A stretch of DNA of 64,000 nucleotides from Tanytarsus gracilentus (lineage: Eukaryota > Arthropoda > Insecta > Diptera > Chironomidae): assembly GCA_038502055.1 (NCBI GenBank), contig JAXRKN010000045.1, positions 6,036,501-6,100,500 on the forward strand, read 5' to 3'. Made by a program: the position numbers and the translations under genes. How positions within the stretch are numbered: the first letter of the stretch is position 1; the number at the start of each line of letters is the position of its first letter. Below are positions 12,582-24,300 of the stretch, piece after piece. The notes under the pieces were generated by a model. It was not told the origin of the DNA. It made no database searches and saw nothing but the letters and a program-made list of their open reading frames with translations.

Positions 12582-15500
12582 TATTTTCAGAGAACATAAA
12601 AAATTTTGATGGGAAAATTTATTAAATCGTAATTTATTACTTTTGCTGATTTATTCTCAAAGATTCACAATTGTAATCACACCATTAAAACTAATGATAA
12701 ATTTATTGGCTTTTAAATTTTTCTTCGCAGTGGAAAAAAATTTAATTGAATGAATTCCAAGTTTAAGCAATATTAATTGTGTGAAAGGGGTGAAAATTGT
12801 TTAAAAAATTCCTCGTTCTATTTATAAAGTTTTTCATTCAATTAACCCCTTTTAAAAAAGTTTTAAAATTTTGATGAAATTTTTTTCATTGATGTGATTT
12901 TCCGCGCCTCATACTCGACTTTTTCTAACTTCCACATTCAATTTTAATCACAGCGTCAACAACAATTTTTGACAACTCGCAAAAGAGTTTTTTCATCTTT
13001 TTAAAAGCCTAAAGCGATCTCTAACCATAAAACATTTTTGGTAACACGTTTTGATAATATCAAAAGCTTCTTCTTGGGCAATAAATCAACAACAAAGTTC
13101 TAAAAATTGGGGTTGAAATTATGTCACGATCGCGGATGGCATAAAAGAGGCTTCAACACCTGATATTTAAATGAGTTATGCGTTAAAAAGTTAAACAAAA
13201 GTTTTTTGTCTCGTTATCTTAATCAAGGTCTGCAGAACGACAATCAATCAACACGGAAAAAACTTTTTCTGTTTACTGTGAAATTGATTTTTCGGGGAAA
13301 ATAAATAGAAGAATTTATTCACTGTTGGGATCTCTCTCGGATAAATTTTTTAACAAAGGTCATAAATAACAAAAGAGATAAAAACAAGATTCTAAGCGCG
13401 CCGGGTAAAACCGTGAGAAAACAAGAAGCGTGAATAAAAAATTGGTGACTCAATAACAATAAATTCAATGCCTTCATAATGATCGCACCTTCGCTAAATG
13501 ACGCATGTTAATGATGATTCTGCCAGTCAATATGTTGGACGCCGTTTCGTTATAAACACCGCGCACATGTGGTCCAAACAAGCGAAAGTATATACAAAAT
13601 ATAAAAAAACGATTCCGTCACTCGGGAATTTTTTATAGAGATTTTTTTCTCGCAGAAATTTTTAAATTGCGGAATTTTTGGAATAAATTTTTTCAAACGA
13701 AATGCTGAAAATTATGTGTGAGAATTTAAGAGGGCGAGAAATAATCCGAGTATCAAATATCCAGACAAGCTTTAGGGTTTCTTTAATAAATCTTCTTCTC
13801 TTATGGAAATTTAAATTTTTAAGCGACGATTTTGGACTTTAAAAATAATATTTGTGTTTTTAAAAAAACCTCATAAATATTTTTACAATATTTTCTAAAC
13901 AAAGTTCTAAATTATGCAGCAGACTCTCTGTCTCCTCTTTGTAAGTTTTTTCTTCCCGTTATCAAACGCTATTAAAATTCCTATCTTAAATTTATATTTG
14001 GCACATGAATACATTGAGAAAGCTTATTCCGCAAAACCACGAGCATAAGCATTTATGGTAGTGAACATTAGATAGTTCAAGTCATAAGTTTACTCAACAG
14101 CATTTGTGTGTCTATGCTTTTCCCAATAGATGCTGAAGGGAATTAAAAACATGGCTGTGGGTTGAAAAATGTGCTACGTTTGCATGTTTAAATATTTTTG
14201 TTAGAAACTTCTGAAGAATTTTAAGAAATATCGGAATTTAATTAGTCTAAAACCCATACGTGGGTGCTGCCGCATAATTCACTTATAACTATTAAAACTG
14301 TTTGCGTCTTGAGGGTTTCAATTAAAATTCTTTGAAGAGCTTTTGATGGTTAATAAGGTAGAAAAGTTTTTGATAAATATATTATTATCAAATTTTCAGA
14401 GGCGAAATAAAAATTAATTTCCATGAAAATATTAAAGTGCTTCTCAATATTTGAAAAGGGATTGCGGTGGGTGGATTGATGGTAGGTGTAAATACAGATC
14501 TCACTTGAAGAGAAATAAAAAAAATGTTCTGGTAAAAGTCAGCCCATTATCGAAAGAAAAAGGACAGCAGTGATGAAGAAGTCGAGAGTTTTGGGACTTT
14601 CTCTTCTATCAATCTCTCGACTTAATGATTTTGTTTTTGCGCGTTTTCTGTTTGTCCCAAACATAATTTATTTCTTCTTCCTGAAAAGATTCTCTAGAGA
14701 AAACAAGTGCTCGAAGCAGATTCTTTTGTCTTTAGATTGAAGTGGCAATAAAGCGATGCGACCTATGATCATATCAATATTATGACCATGATGGCAGCAT
14801 GATTAAAATTTATCGATATGGGCGGTAAATTTTATCTAATGCACACACGTGTGTTTGCATTACAGCGAATAATGGAAAAAGTTCAATTTCACGATAAGAA
14901 AGCTCAAATAAATTATTTATCTCATGGCACTTAAGTTGCGTTTAGAGGAAAATTTATTATGGAAAGTTCAGGAAATTCTTTTTTTCCCACACAACCTGTT
15001 GGTTATTTTTTGTTGTTTATCGCATTTGGTCGAGTGCCAGTAGAAATAAATTAACGTTATTTGGCGCTTATGAATATTATTTTTACTCGCAACAAAAACA
15101 CTTCGTTTGACACTCTCGTCGAGAGTTCAAGTTTACTGTTTACTGCATCTACTATTGCTCATTAACTTGAAATTATAATTAATTCACTCGAGCAATGTGC
15201 ATTTGTTAAATTTGTTCTGGGTAGTTTAGAAAATGATTTCATAATTATTTAGTAAAAGTAAACTGGAATTTAATTTGATTTTTGGGAGCAAATTAAACTG
15301 GAATTTTAAGAAAACTCTCTCCATGTGTTCTACCCTTCAAATTCAAATGGCTTTAAATATTTTATAAGCGATTTCACTTATATCTAATAAAAATATTCAA
15401 TTGCGTTTTTTTTTTAGAAAAAAAGCAATATGAGTCACCTGTTGAGAAACGTCTCATTTAACAGCTTTTTGAGTGCGAGTGACGATTGAGTGATTGACAT

Positions 15501-18363
15501 TCCATTAAATTAAACGTTCGTCCTTGATGTTATTATTTTGGATTTATTTCAAAAAAAAATTATCGTAAAAAATGCGTCATTGTGTGTGCTTCAAAATATT
15601 TTATATCTTTACGTGAATTAATTTTTATGTGTGTATAAATTTTGTATTCTTTAATTTTTAAAAGTAATCAAGAACAAATTATCGCACCCATTAAAATTTC
15701 ATTTGCTTCAACTTGCATCTTGCTACATTAATGTAAAATTTATTTTCTTCTAAACCTTCCTCTGCAATTTGCCATCATGACTGTATAATTCCCCATCGAC
15801 TCGCTCACTTAACGATCATTAAATAAACTTAATTATATCTCTACTTTTTATCATCGCCACATATCTGATGGAAATTGTTTATGGTTTACGCTTCGTGTGT
15901 GAGCAAAACTATAAAATCATTTGTAAAATGTAAGAGAGAGAAAATCAAACAAAAAAATTAAATTTATTGCGGCGTAACTCTTAATGACACTCTTGCGAGT
16001 AGAAAAATGTGATCGTAAAAATTTAAATTTTTACACAAATTGCGAGGAGAAAAACACATCGGCACTTGGCAATAGCAAAAGAAATGTGCCGTAAAATCCT
16101 TTATTATTTCATTATATCCTCGAACTCCACCTAAGTTAAAATGTATCTGAATTTTAATGCGAGAAAACGTAGGCAAATTAATGTCAATTAGTTAATTTAT
16201 TTAATAAAATTTTAAATTAACGGTGAAGTTACCTCATTTTTATTCGAATGAATTTAGGTTAACAAGAATTTTTATTTTAATTATTTTCTTACATGTGAGT
16301 GAGAGTTTTTTAATAAAATTTCATCCTTTATAATGTTGCAACATGAAAAAATAAGTTCATATGTGATAAAATTTGTTAAGTTTTCATAAAATTATTTAAC
16401 GGTTTTTTGTTATTTAAAAATTTATATGCATCAATATCAAAATAAGCAACACGTTGCGTGTTATCTCAAAAAATTGCAAACATCGATTAGCTCACATAAT
16501 ATCTGGTTATTCTCCAACACCAGTGAAGAGTTAAATGATTGATGGCATCATTATAAAAATCGATAATTTAATAATTTGGATTTTTTGGATGATTTATTAC
16601 GTGTTTTTTTATGTCAGTGTTAAAAATTTAAAACAATGTTGACATGACAGGATTTATCGCATCTTATGCACGTGTCACATAATTTAAATGTAAATATCCT
16701 GGCTGTGCCTGTCTAAAGATTGTCAAACTTAATTTATTGAACAGGAAAGAGTTAGTTAAAAATTCAATTTTACGCAAACAATGTTCAAGAGTTTTCCAAA
16801 CTTTTGTATTGAATTATGCATCGAGCTTCGACTTAAAAACAGATTAAATTTGCAATTTTCATGAGATGAGATGGATTCGAGCAGACATTTAATTTAAATT
16901 TGTAATTAAATGTCATGGCAATGAAATTTTTTAAATTCCTGAAAGTAAAATTTTCCCCAAAAACCATTAAAAGTTTTTCAAATTTCAGTTCATTGGTTTG
17001 GAAATTGACCCTTAATTGGCACATCTTGTGAAAATTCTTTAATTCCCATAAAACATAGTTGACATTTTCTCAAGTTTGATGTGGGTTGAATGATTAAAAA
17101 TAGAATCTAATCATCACCAGCTGATAGATACAAAGGAGAACTGACCAAAGAGAAATATAATTGAAATTATTTTGATCAAAGAAATTTTTATTCCTTAGGA
17201 TACTCAAGTTACATCCCTTTAAGTAATTGACTCGAGTAAAGAGAGAAAATTTGCTTTTTGAAACGAAATAGAAATTTTCGATAGCTCTTGATCGAAATTA
17301 AATTGAGTTGGTTGCAGGAATTGTGCTTGAAAAGGATTTTTCTGTGGATTTTCTTTATGTCTCGAAGTAAAAAACTTGAAATTTTTTGCTACTGTTTATT
17401 TTTCAACCTGTAGATTGTGAGCACAAAAAATTTTAAATGAGATTAATTCGGATATTTGTATGGATTTGCAGGCATTTTTAAGCTGTTAGCTTTAGATTAT
17501 TTTTCAGCAGCGTTTAAAGTTCACATTTTTTTATTATTTGACAAAAAAAAGTAACCTTAAAGATGACTTTCCATATTGAACAGCTAAAGTTCAGAAATAA
17601 CATTATTGTTAGATATTTAAAGCTCTTAAAGAAACAAAAATCTTTGACGTAGTATAATTTTATAATCACAAAAAACTTGTATGAGATATTTTGCAAGAAA
17701 TAAGCATTTTTTATACATAATAACATGCTTTACACAGCTCGTTCAATATCGAAGATGTTGAGCACACAATGGAGCGTCTGTTCTTAGAAGATGTAACAAT
17801 TGTGTTCGAATATTCGATCTTAACCCGAAGGCGACGCAATTAATGGAAGAAGATATTCCAAACTTTTGGTAATCACTTAAAATTATAGACTTTAAAGAAT
17901 TAAATACAGCAGATTGAGTTTCAAGTGGGTTCGCAACAAGGGAATTCCGGCAATTTTTTTTATGAGGGAACAAAAAAGGGCTTTATTTGAGTTTTGCCAA
18001 CTGATACCAACTTTGGATTATCAAAAATGCCACAGTGTTGAGCAAGGGTAACTACTTTGATGGGTAGAAAATATTTTCTATTTGGGTCAAAGATTTTTTC
18101 AACATGTACAACATCACTTTATCCCGAAATTACTCCGCAATTACTGACACATGGCAGCATGTGTTTGAAGGATGCTCAAAATAATGTTGAATAGTATTTT
18201 TTATCACTCAGATATGACTTTGAAAAAGCTGTCAAAAAACAGTCAATTTTGATATTTGATGGCATGAAATAAAATATGATCGTGTCTTTTTTGTTGAGTT
18301 ATGAACCCAAGGGATGAAAAGCTGTCGAAATTAAATCGATCATTTATTGTTTAAACATAATTC

Positions 18364-19766
18364 AATTATAGCTCCTATATATTAATTTTTTTTCCAAAAC
18401 CTTTTTTGGCCCTAGTGCCAAGACATTACATTGTGCAATATCAAACATATACTCAAATGATAGCCTAGCCAAACCCTACAAACTGGCGAAAACAGATTTG
18501 AAATCGGTTGATCTACGAGGAGTTAGAGCCATTTAAGTCATCTTCTTTCTCACTTTCTTTTTTCCGATCTTAGTGGGGATATCTCAAGACGGCTGGTTGA
18601 TTTGATTCGGGTTTGTGGCTAAAGATCGGGTTTTGTTCTAGTTGTGCAAGAAGTATTTAGTTTTGAGGTATGACCCTTAAGGACCGTCCTTGAGTGCAAA
18701 AATTCCTTTTTCATACAAATTTTCTTTTATGGCTTATGGGTTCGTTGAACTCGTAATTTGACCAGGAATCGATTGGCATTGATGATTTTTGAGGAGTTTC
18801 CATCATGGCCGGCTTGGAGTGCCACTAATGTCCATTTTTTCAGAACTATGACTTCATGTATGTCGTTCAACTCGTCATTGCATAGAAATCGATTGACATT
18901 AATGATGTTTGAAGAATGTGCATCATGGCCGGCCAGGAGTGCCCCTAATGTCCAATTTTCAGAACTATGGGGTACTCATCTAAGACAGCGGCGCTTTTGG
19001 AAATGGCAACGCCGTTTGCAGACCCATCTTGTTTTAACATTGTTTCCGGATTAACTTTTTAAAGTCAAAACAAGATGGGTCTGCAAACGGCGTTGCCATT
19101 TCCAATAGCTCCGCTGTATTAGATTAGTACCCCATAGTTCTAAAATATGGACATTAGTGGCACTCCTGGCCGGCCATGATGGACATTCCTCAAAAATCGT
19201 CAGTGTCAATCGATTCCTGATGCAATGACGAGTTCAACGAGATACATGAAGCCATAGTTCTGAAAAATGGACATTAGTGGCACTCCTGGCCGACCATGAT
19301 GGACATTCCTCAAAAATCGTCAATGTCAATCGATTCATGATGCAATGACGAGTTCAACGACATACATGAAGCCACATAAGAGAAAATTTGTATGAAAAAG
19401 GACATTTTTGCACTCAGGGACGGTCCTTGGAGGGTCTTACCTCAAAACAAAATACTTCTTGCACAACTAGAGCCAAAACCCGATCTTTAGCCACAAACCC
19501 GAGTCAAATCCGACTAGCCGTTCTTGAGATATGCCGCCCACTAAGATCGTAAGAAAGTAAGAAAGTAAGAAATTAAGATGACTTAAATGGCTCTAACTCC
19601 TCGTAGGATCAACCGATTTCAAATCTGTTTTCGCCAGTTTGTAGGGTTTGACAAGGCCTATCATTTGAGTATATATTTTGATATTGCACAATGGAATGTC
19701 TTGGCACTAGGGGCCGAAAACTGGTTTTGGAAAAATCCAAAATTAATATATAGCGGAGCTATAATT
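18364..19766. mobile_element. 1.4-kb foldback element, two ~690-bp inverted arms
   Basis: The sequence reads inward from both ends as near-identical inverted arms. The outer end AATTATAGCTCC recurs inverted at 19755-19766, and the inner ends GACCCATCTTGTTTTAAC (19021-19038) and its complement from 19064 leave a loop of about 25 nt. Arm identity is high, with scattered substitutions and small indels. Each arm carries two tandem copies of a unit of about 120 bp containing ATCATGGCCGGC. Long internally repetitive inverted repeats with almost no middle resemble Foldback/Galileo-type elements. I found no clear target duplication. The short reading frames inside are products of the repeats. Confidence 0.85.
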
Positions 19767-21198
19767 TGTATGCAATTAAAATTTGTCACACTGTTAAGCA
19801 TGGTTTGAATTAATTAAATTTCATGTTAAGACCACTCATCGCTAACCGCAATTTACGTGTAATTAATTTACAAAAATTAACTACAGCAAAGTAAAGAAAT
19901 AATTCATGATTTTTGTTTAAATATTTTAATTAATTATAATTACGATTTGGGTATTTTAATTAATTGCCATTAATTGTTTCTATTATGTAATTATTTTTAC
20001 TTTGAAGAATTTTAATGATTTTCTGATAATTTACAATTTTTACTTTACAGAAATAAAAGCTTTTTTACTAAGTTAAAGCTTAAATTTTAAATTATTTTAC
20101 CTATCAAAGCAATGAAAAATAATTTTTCAAGGAAGAAAAAAATAAATGTCTTACCTCACTTTCTTTCCCACGCACAAAATCCACTTTTAAGAAAATTTAT
20201 TGCCGTTGTATCTCGTGCATGAACATAAAAGGAAAACATTTGTTGCCACCTGCTTCATTCTATCTGCTTCAATTCATTATTTTCTTATCTTTTAGGTGTT
20301 TCAAATGCAAACAGCATCAATTGACCATAATTTAGAGCTCAATTATTTGGCTGGTAAAGAAAAATTAATTTGTAGTAAAGACACGTGACTGAAGTTAGAA
20401 AAAAATTAATTAGAGTCAAATAATGATATAAATACTCAAGCAAATTAATGAGAAAAATTATTTTTATAACTGAAACAACGAAAATAATTTTGCAATAAAT
20501 TTTTTCCCTTAATTAGTTTTCAAAAACATTTCTTCAACTACCTTAATTTATTTTTTAGTAAGCAAAACTATCGAAAGCTCAAAAAACCATTAAAGTGTTG
20601 TGTTCACCACATAAACTTTTAATTAACATTTTCCTTACTTCAGTGAATAAAAGCAAAAACAATTTTTTGCATACTCTTTCATGTTGATAATAAATTTTTC
20701 AGCTGCGTAAATTTTCACCCTGGATCCTTTCAACTTGAAACACCTCATGGCAAAATTTTTCACTTCTCTCAAAGATTTTCACACATTTCCATAATCGAGA
20801 AACTTGCCAAGAGGCAAAAGTGGCTGTTTCAGAGAAGGAAATGGCTTGTATATTAAAATCACTCGACCGTAAAAACAAACACAACGTTTCTCCATTTATA
20901 ACCACTCTAAAAATTCATAAAGAGCGGCGAAGAATAATTTTTAAATTGTTATATTAAGTTTACAACTCGGATGAAAGTTCTGTTGTATAAATTTTTATAA
21001 CTGCTTCCACGTTGATGCTTCCTCACACTTTAAAAATTGATCATAATTCATTTCTCATGTTGTTTTTACAGCTAAGGGATGAAAATTTCTCATCCATCTT
21101 TTTTAAATAAATTCAATCAAAACTTTCCATCGCTTGACTTTTTTTTATTAAAAACTTATTCAATGCTATAAAAATTTATTTTTATTGTTTGTTTCCAG

Positions 21199-21347
21199 AT
21201 TCACGACTTAAAAGCTGAGCGAGATAAAACACAAAACAACCCTAAATGACTTCACTTTCAGGATTTTATTATTTCAATTTGACTATGACACAGTAAAATA
21301 AAAAGGTTCATCATCATAGAGATAATGAAAACTGTGGGAGAGCAATA
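21199..21347 (+). other. Noncoding 5' exon portion of the GPCR gene
   Basis: A pyrimidine-rich acceptor ending TTTCCAG at 21198 precedes 149 nt without a long frame, leading to the GPCR start codon. It implies an upstream untranslated exon at an unknown distance. Several short upstream ATGs occur in it. Confidence 0.45.
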
Positions 21348-24300
21348 ATGGAAGATTATTCAGCATTTACACTCGATGGGAGGGTGAACACAAGTTCGGA
21401 GGTGTTTTTGAATCTCACATATGATGTTAATTTTACATCAACAACGCAGTATGCGATGCATGAAGACGAAAGCTTTTTCGATCCCGATGAGTCTCGACGA
21501 GATCCTTTCTATGTTGTCATCCCAATCACCATAATTTATGTTATTATATTCGTGACTGGCTTTATTGGAAATATTTCAACATGTATTGTCATATCGAGGA
21601 ATAAGTCTATGCACACAGCCACGAATTATTATCTGTTTAGTCTCTCCGTATCTGATTTTATGCTGCTCATTAGTGGCGTTCCCATGGAACTTTATCACAT
21701 CTGGTATAAGCACGCATTTATCTTTGGAGAAGTTTTTTGTATCCTCAGGAATGCAATTAATGAGATGTCTGCCAACGCCACTGTTCTTACAAGTATATCA
21801 GATTAAATAAAATAATGAGACCCTCAAGGGATGGACACTAAAATTCATTAAACAAATATAATTAGTGTCCAATTCTTGAAAAACTTTTTTGTTCTAGAAC
21901 TAACGATTTTCTCCCAACAGTCACTGCTTTTACAATCGAGCGCTATGTGGCCATTTGTCATCCTTTCCTCTCACACACACTGTCAAAGTTGTCACGAGCC
22001 ATAAAATTCATCTTCTTCATTTGGATATTATCAATCTTCTTTGCGACTCCCCTTGCAATACAGACGGGCATTGTGACTGATCCGAAAAATCTCGAGACAT
22101 CGTGGTGTTCAATTGTACCCGAGAGAGTGCTGATCGAGGACTCTTTTGTAATTGCCTCAATTCTCTTCTTCTTCGCACCAATGACGCTGATTTCCATCCT
22201 GTACATGCTAATTGGAATGAAATTAAAATCAAATACATTAATTAAGCGAGAGAACGGCAATGTTGTGAGAAATAATAACCTTCAGTCTAATGTGCAGAGC
22301 ACAGCCAGCCAAAGTACGAAGCGTGTGATTAAAATGTTGGGTGAGTGCTGAAAATGTATAATGATTGGATCGTGCTTATGATAATGTTGCTGCAAAGGTC
22401 CGATGATAGCTTTTTTTTGTCAAAGTACTTCAACACTGATTGGTCTTTTTTATGGACACACGTAAACTTAATTATGATATTATGATAAAAGTTTTGCCGC
22501 GTGTTTCCGTTTTCAGCTTAAGCGTGAAATTTTTTTTCTCAAGTATGCTGAGCATTAAAATTTGAGCTGAAACTTCGTTAAAATTTAAAGCATACTTTTC
22601 GCTCTTTAGTTGCTAACTTCTCGAAAGATTATGACAAAATGTCTCATCATTCGAGGTATAATATGTTCAAACAAAATGTCAATCATAAAAGTATTATGTA
22701 GCTACCGTATCACATCCACTCATATTTCCATGAATGTATCTTTAGCTTAACTCAATTTTTCTTCTTAAACGAGTTTAAACTTTTACGATATCAAATAAAG
22801 CTTATGTGAAGCTCATGATTCTTAGCTAGAAAATAATTTTACATTTAAGATTTGATTCCTTGAAATTCAACAACAGTATGGAAAATTTTAGTGCCATGCG
22901 AGGAAAACTTAAATTACTTTTTTTGTATCTAAAAGATTTAAACTTGAATTTTTCTCCTTGTTTCTATTTTTTTTATTCAACGACAAAAATATGAATGAAA
23001 TTTCTCCCCTAAGAGCGGAACATTCTTGGCTTAAGATTACATCCACGTCGCGTGATTCATGAAAATTGAAACTTACCCTTCTTAAATGTCTTCGAGATAA
23101 TTTATAAATCACCCAAGAGAGAAATTTTCGTTTAACAACCTGTCAAGAAATATTTGATTGCAGGTTACCCATCTAAGAAGAGCACATTTTACCACTTGCA
23201 AAAGCACTGAACTTTAATATCGCGTTGAATAAAATTTCCTGGATAAATTTGAATAAATCCAAAATTTGAAAGCTTCTATTGAAAGCTTAAAAGAGATGAA
23301 ATTTAATGGATGTGAGTCTTTCGACAGCCGTGACATTACTCATATTTATCTTGGTAAATAAAATGATTCTATTTTTAAAGAAAATCTTTTCTTTATAGAA
23401 TGCGGGATAGAAATTTTCTGAGAAAATATGAGTTTGGGATTTGCAGATAAATAACCAACATTTTTTATTCAACGCAGTATTTATTCGAGTCCTTTTTGGG
23501 TTCGTTATGGATACTTGTTGCCAAAGATTTTCATCTTCAATAAAAAAAAATCCTTTTTCGTCAGTTCGCGAATTTATCATGATGAAAAATGTGCCGCGAT
23601 AAGAAAATTTAGCGGTTTTTTGTTTATGTATTAAATTTACCAAAAAAAATGCTTTAAAATGAAAAACTCGCAATATTAATATTAATTTTGAATATTTTAA
23701 AACAATTTCCACTTCCTGAATGTAAAATATTTTCCGTAAAATCATAAAAGTTACTTTTAAAAAGTATGCAAATTTTAATGATTTTTATTTGATTCATCGG
23801 GAGAATGTAATAAAAATTAGACTCAAATTTAAATTTTGCGTATTTTGAGGCATTTTTAAACATATATGTGGATTTTTATTAAAGAGCTATTAAAGTCCCA
23901 ACAAAATTAATATGCACAAGTCCAGCATAAGCATAACAAAAATATTATTGTATATTGATGCTGTTTTGAAAATTTCTAGGAAAATGTTTATATTTTCACG
24001 TTCCGTTGAAAATATTTAAAGAGTTTATAATTCAAAATTAAAGAAATCTGAAAATGGCTTAAAAAATCTGAGTATAAGTTGAGTACATATTGAATTTTAT
24101 AAAAATGAGCTCATTTAAAATTGTTTTTTTTATAAAAAATCAACAAGCAAGATGCTAATAATATTTTTTTCGGTTACAAAAAAATTATAGTTTATTAAAC
24201 TAAGTTTAAAAAAGTGAACCTTTTTTGACCTTTTTAAGGTGTATACAAGTTTTGAGACAATAGCGCGTGAATATTTCATCTGTCAATATTTTATTAAATT

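Larger units (their letters stand above)
9101..21198. other. 12 kb gene-free region between GTPase and GPCR genes
   Basis: AT-rich sequence with only short frames that look random. It contains the retroposon at 11297-12581 and the large inverted repeat at 18364-19766. Because the GPCR has a splice acceptor ahead of its start codon, a noncoding first exon and promoter of that gene probably lie somewhere here. Candidates are the CT-rich stretch near 10300-10330, with a GTGAGT donor at 10381, but this is weak. The part nearest 9101 should include the GTPase promoter. Confidence 0.5.

Noticed and set aside
14841..14857. CACACACGTGTGTT palindrome
   Set aside because: A short self-complementary CA/TG stretch, expected occasionally in 64 kb; no context supports a function.
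17743..17973. A 76-codon minus-strand frame ending LLHLLRTDAPLCAQHLRY
   Set aside because: The end looked briefly protein-like, but there is no continuing exon, no splice sites in phase and no known family.
18758..19054. A 98-codon plus-strand frame
   Set aside because: It lies wholly within the left arm of the foldback, and its internal similarity comes from the repeated unit. No family resemblance.
19587..19808. A 73-codon plus-strand frame
   Set aside because: It covers the right arm end of the foldback and reads out into flanking DNA; a by-product of the repeat.
23287..23745. A 152-codon minus-strand frame in the large GPCR intron
   Set aside because: Composition is what AT-rich noncoding DNA gives (Phe, Ile, Lys, Asn), with no recognisable domain. 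It would need transcript evidence to revive.
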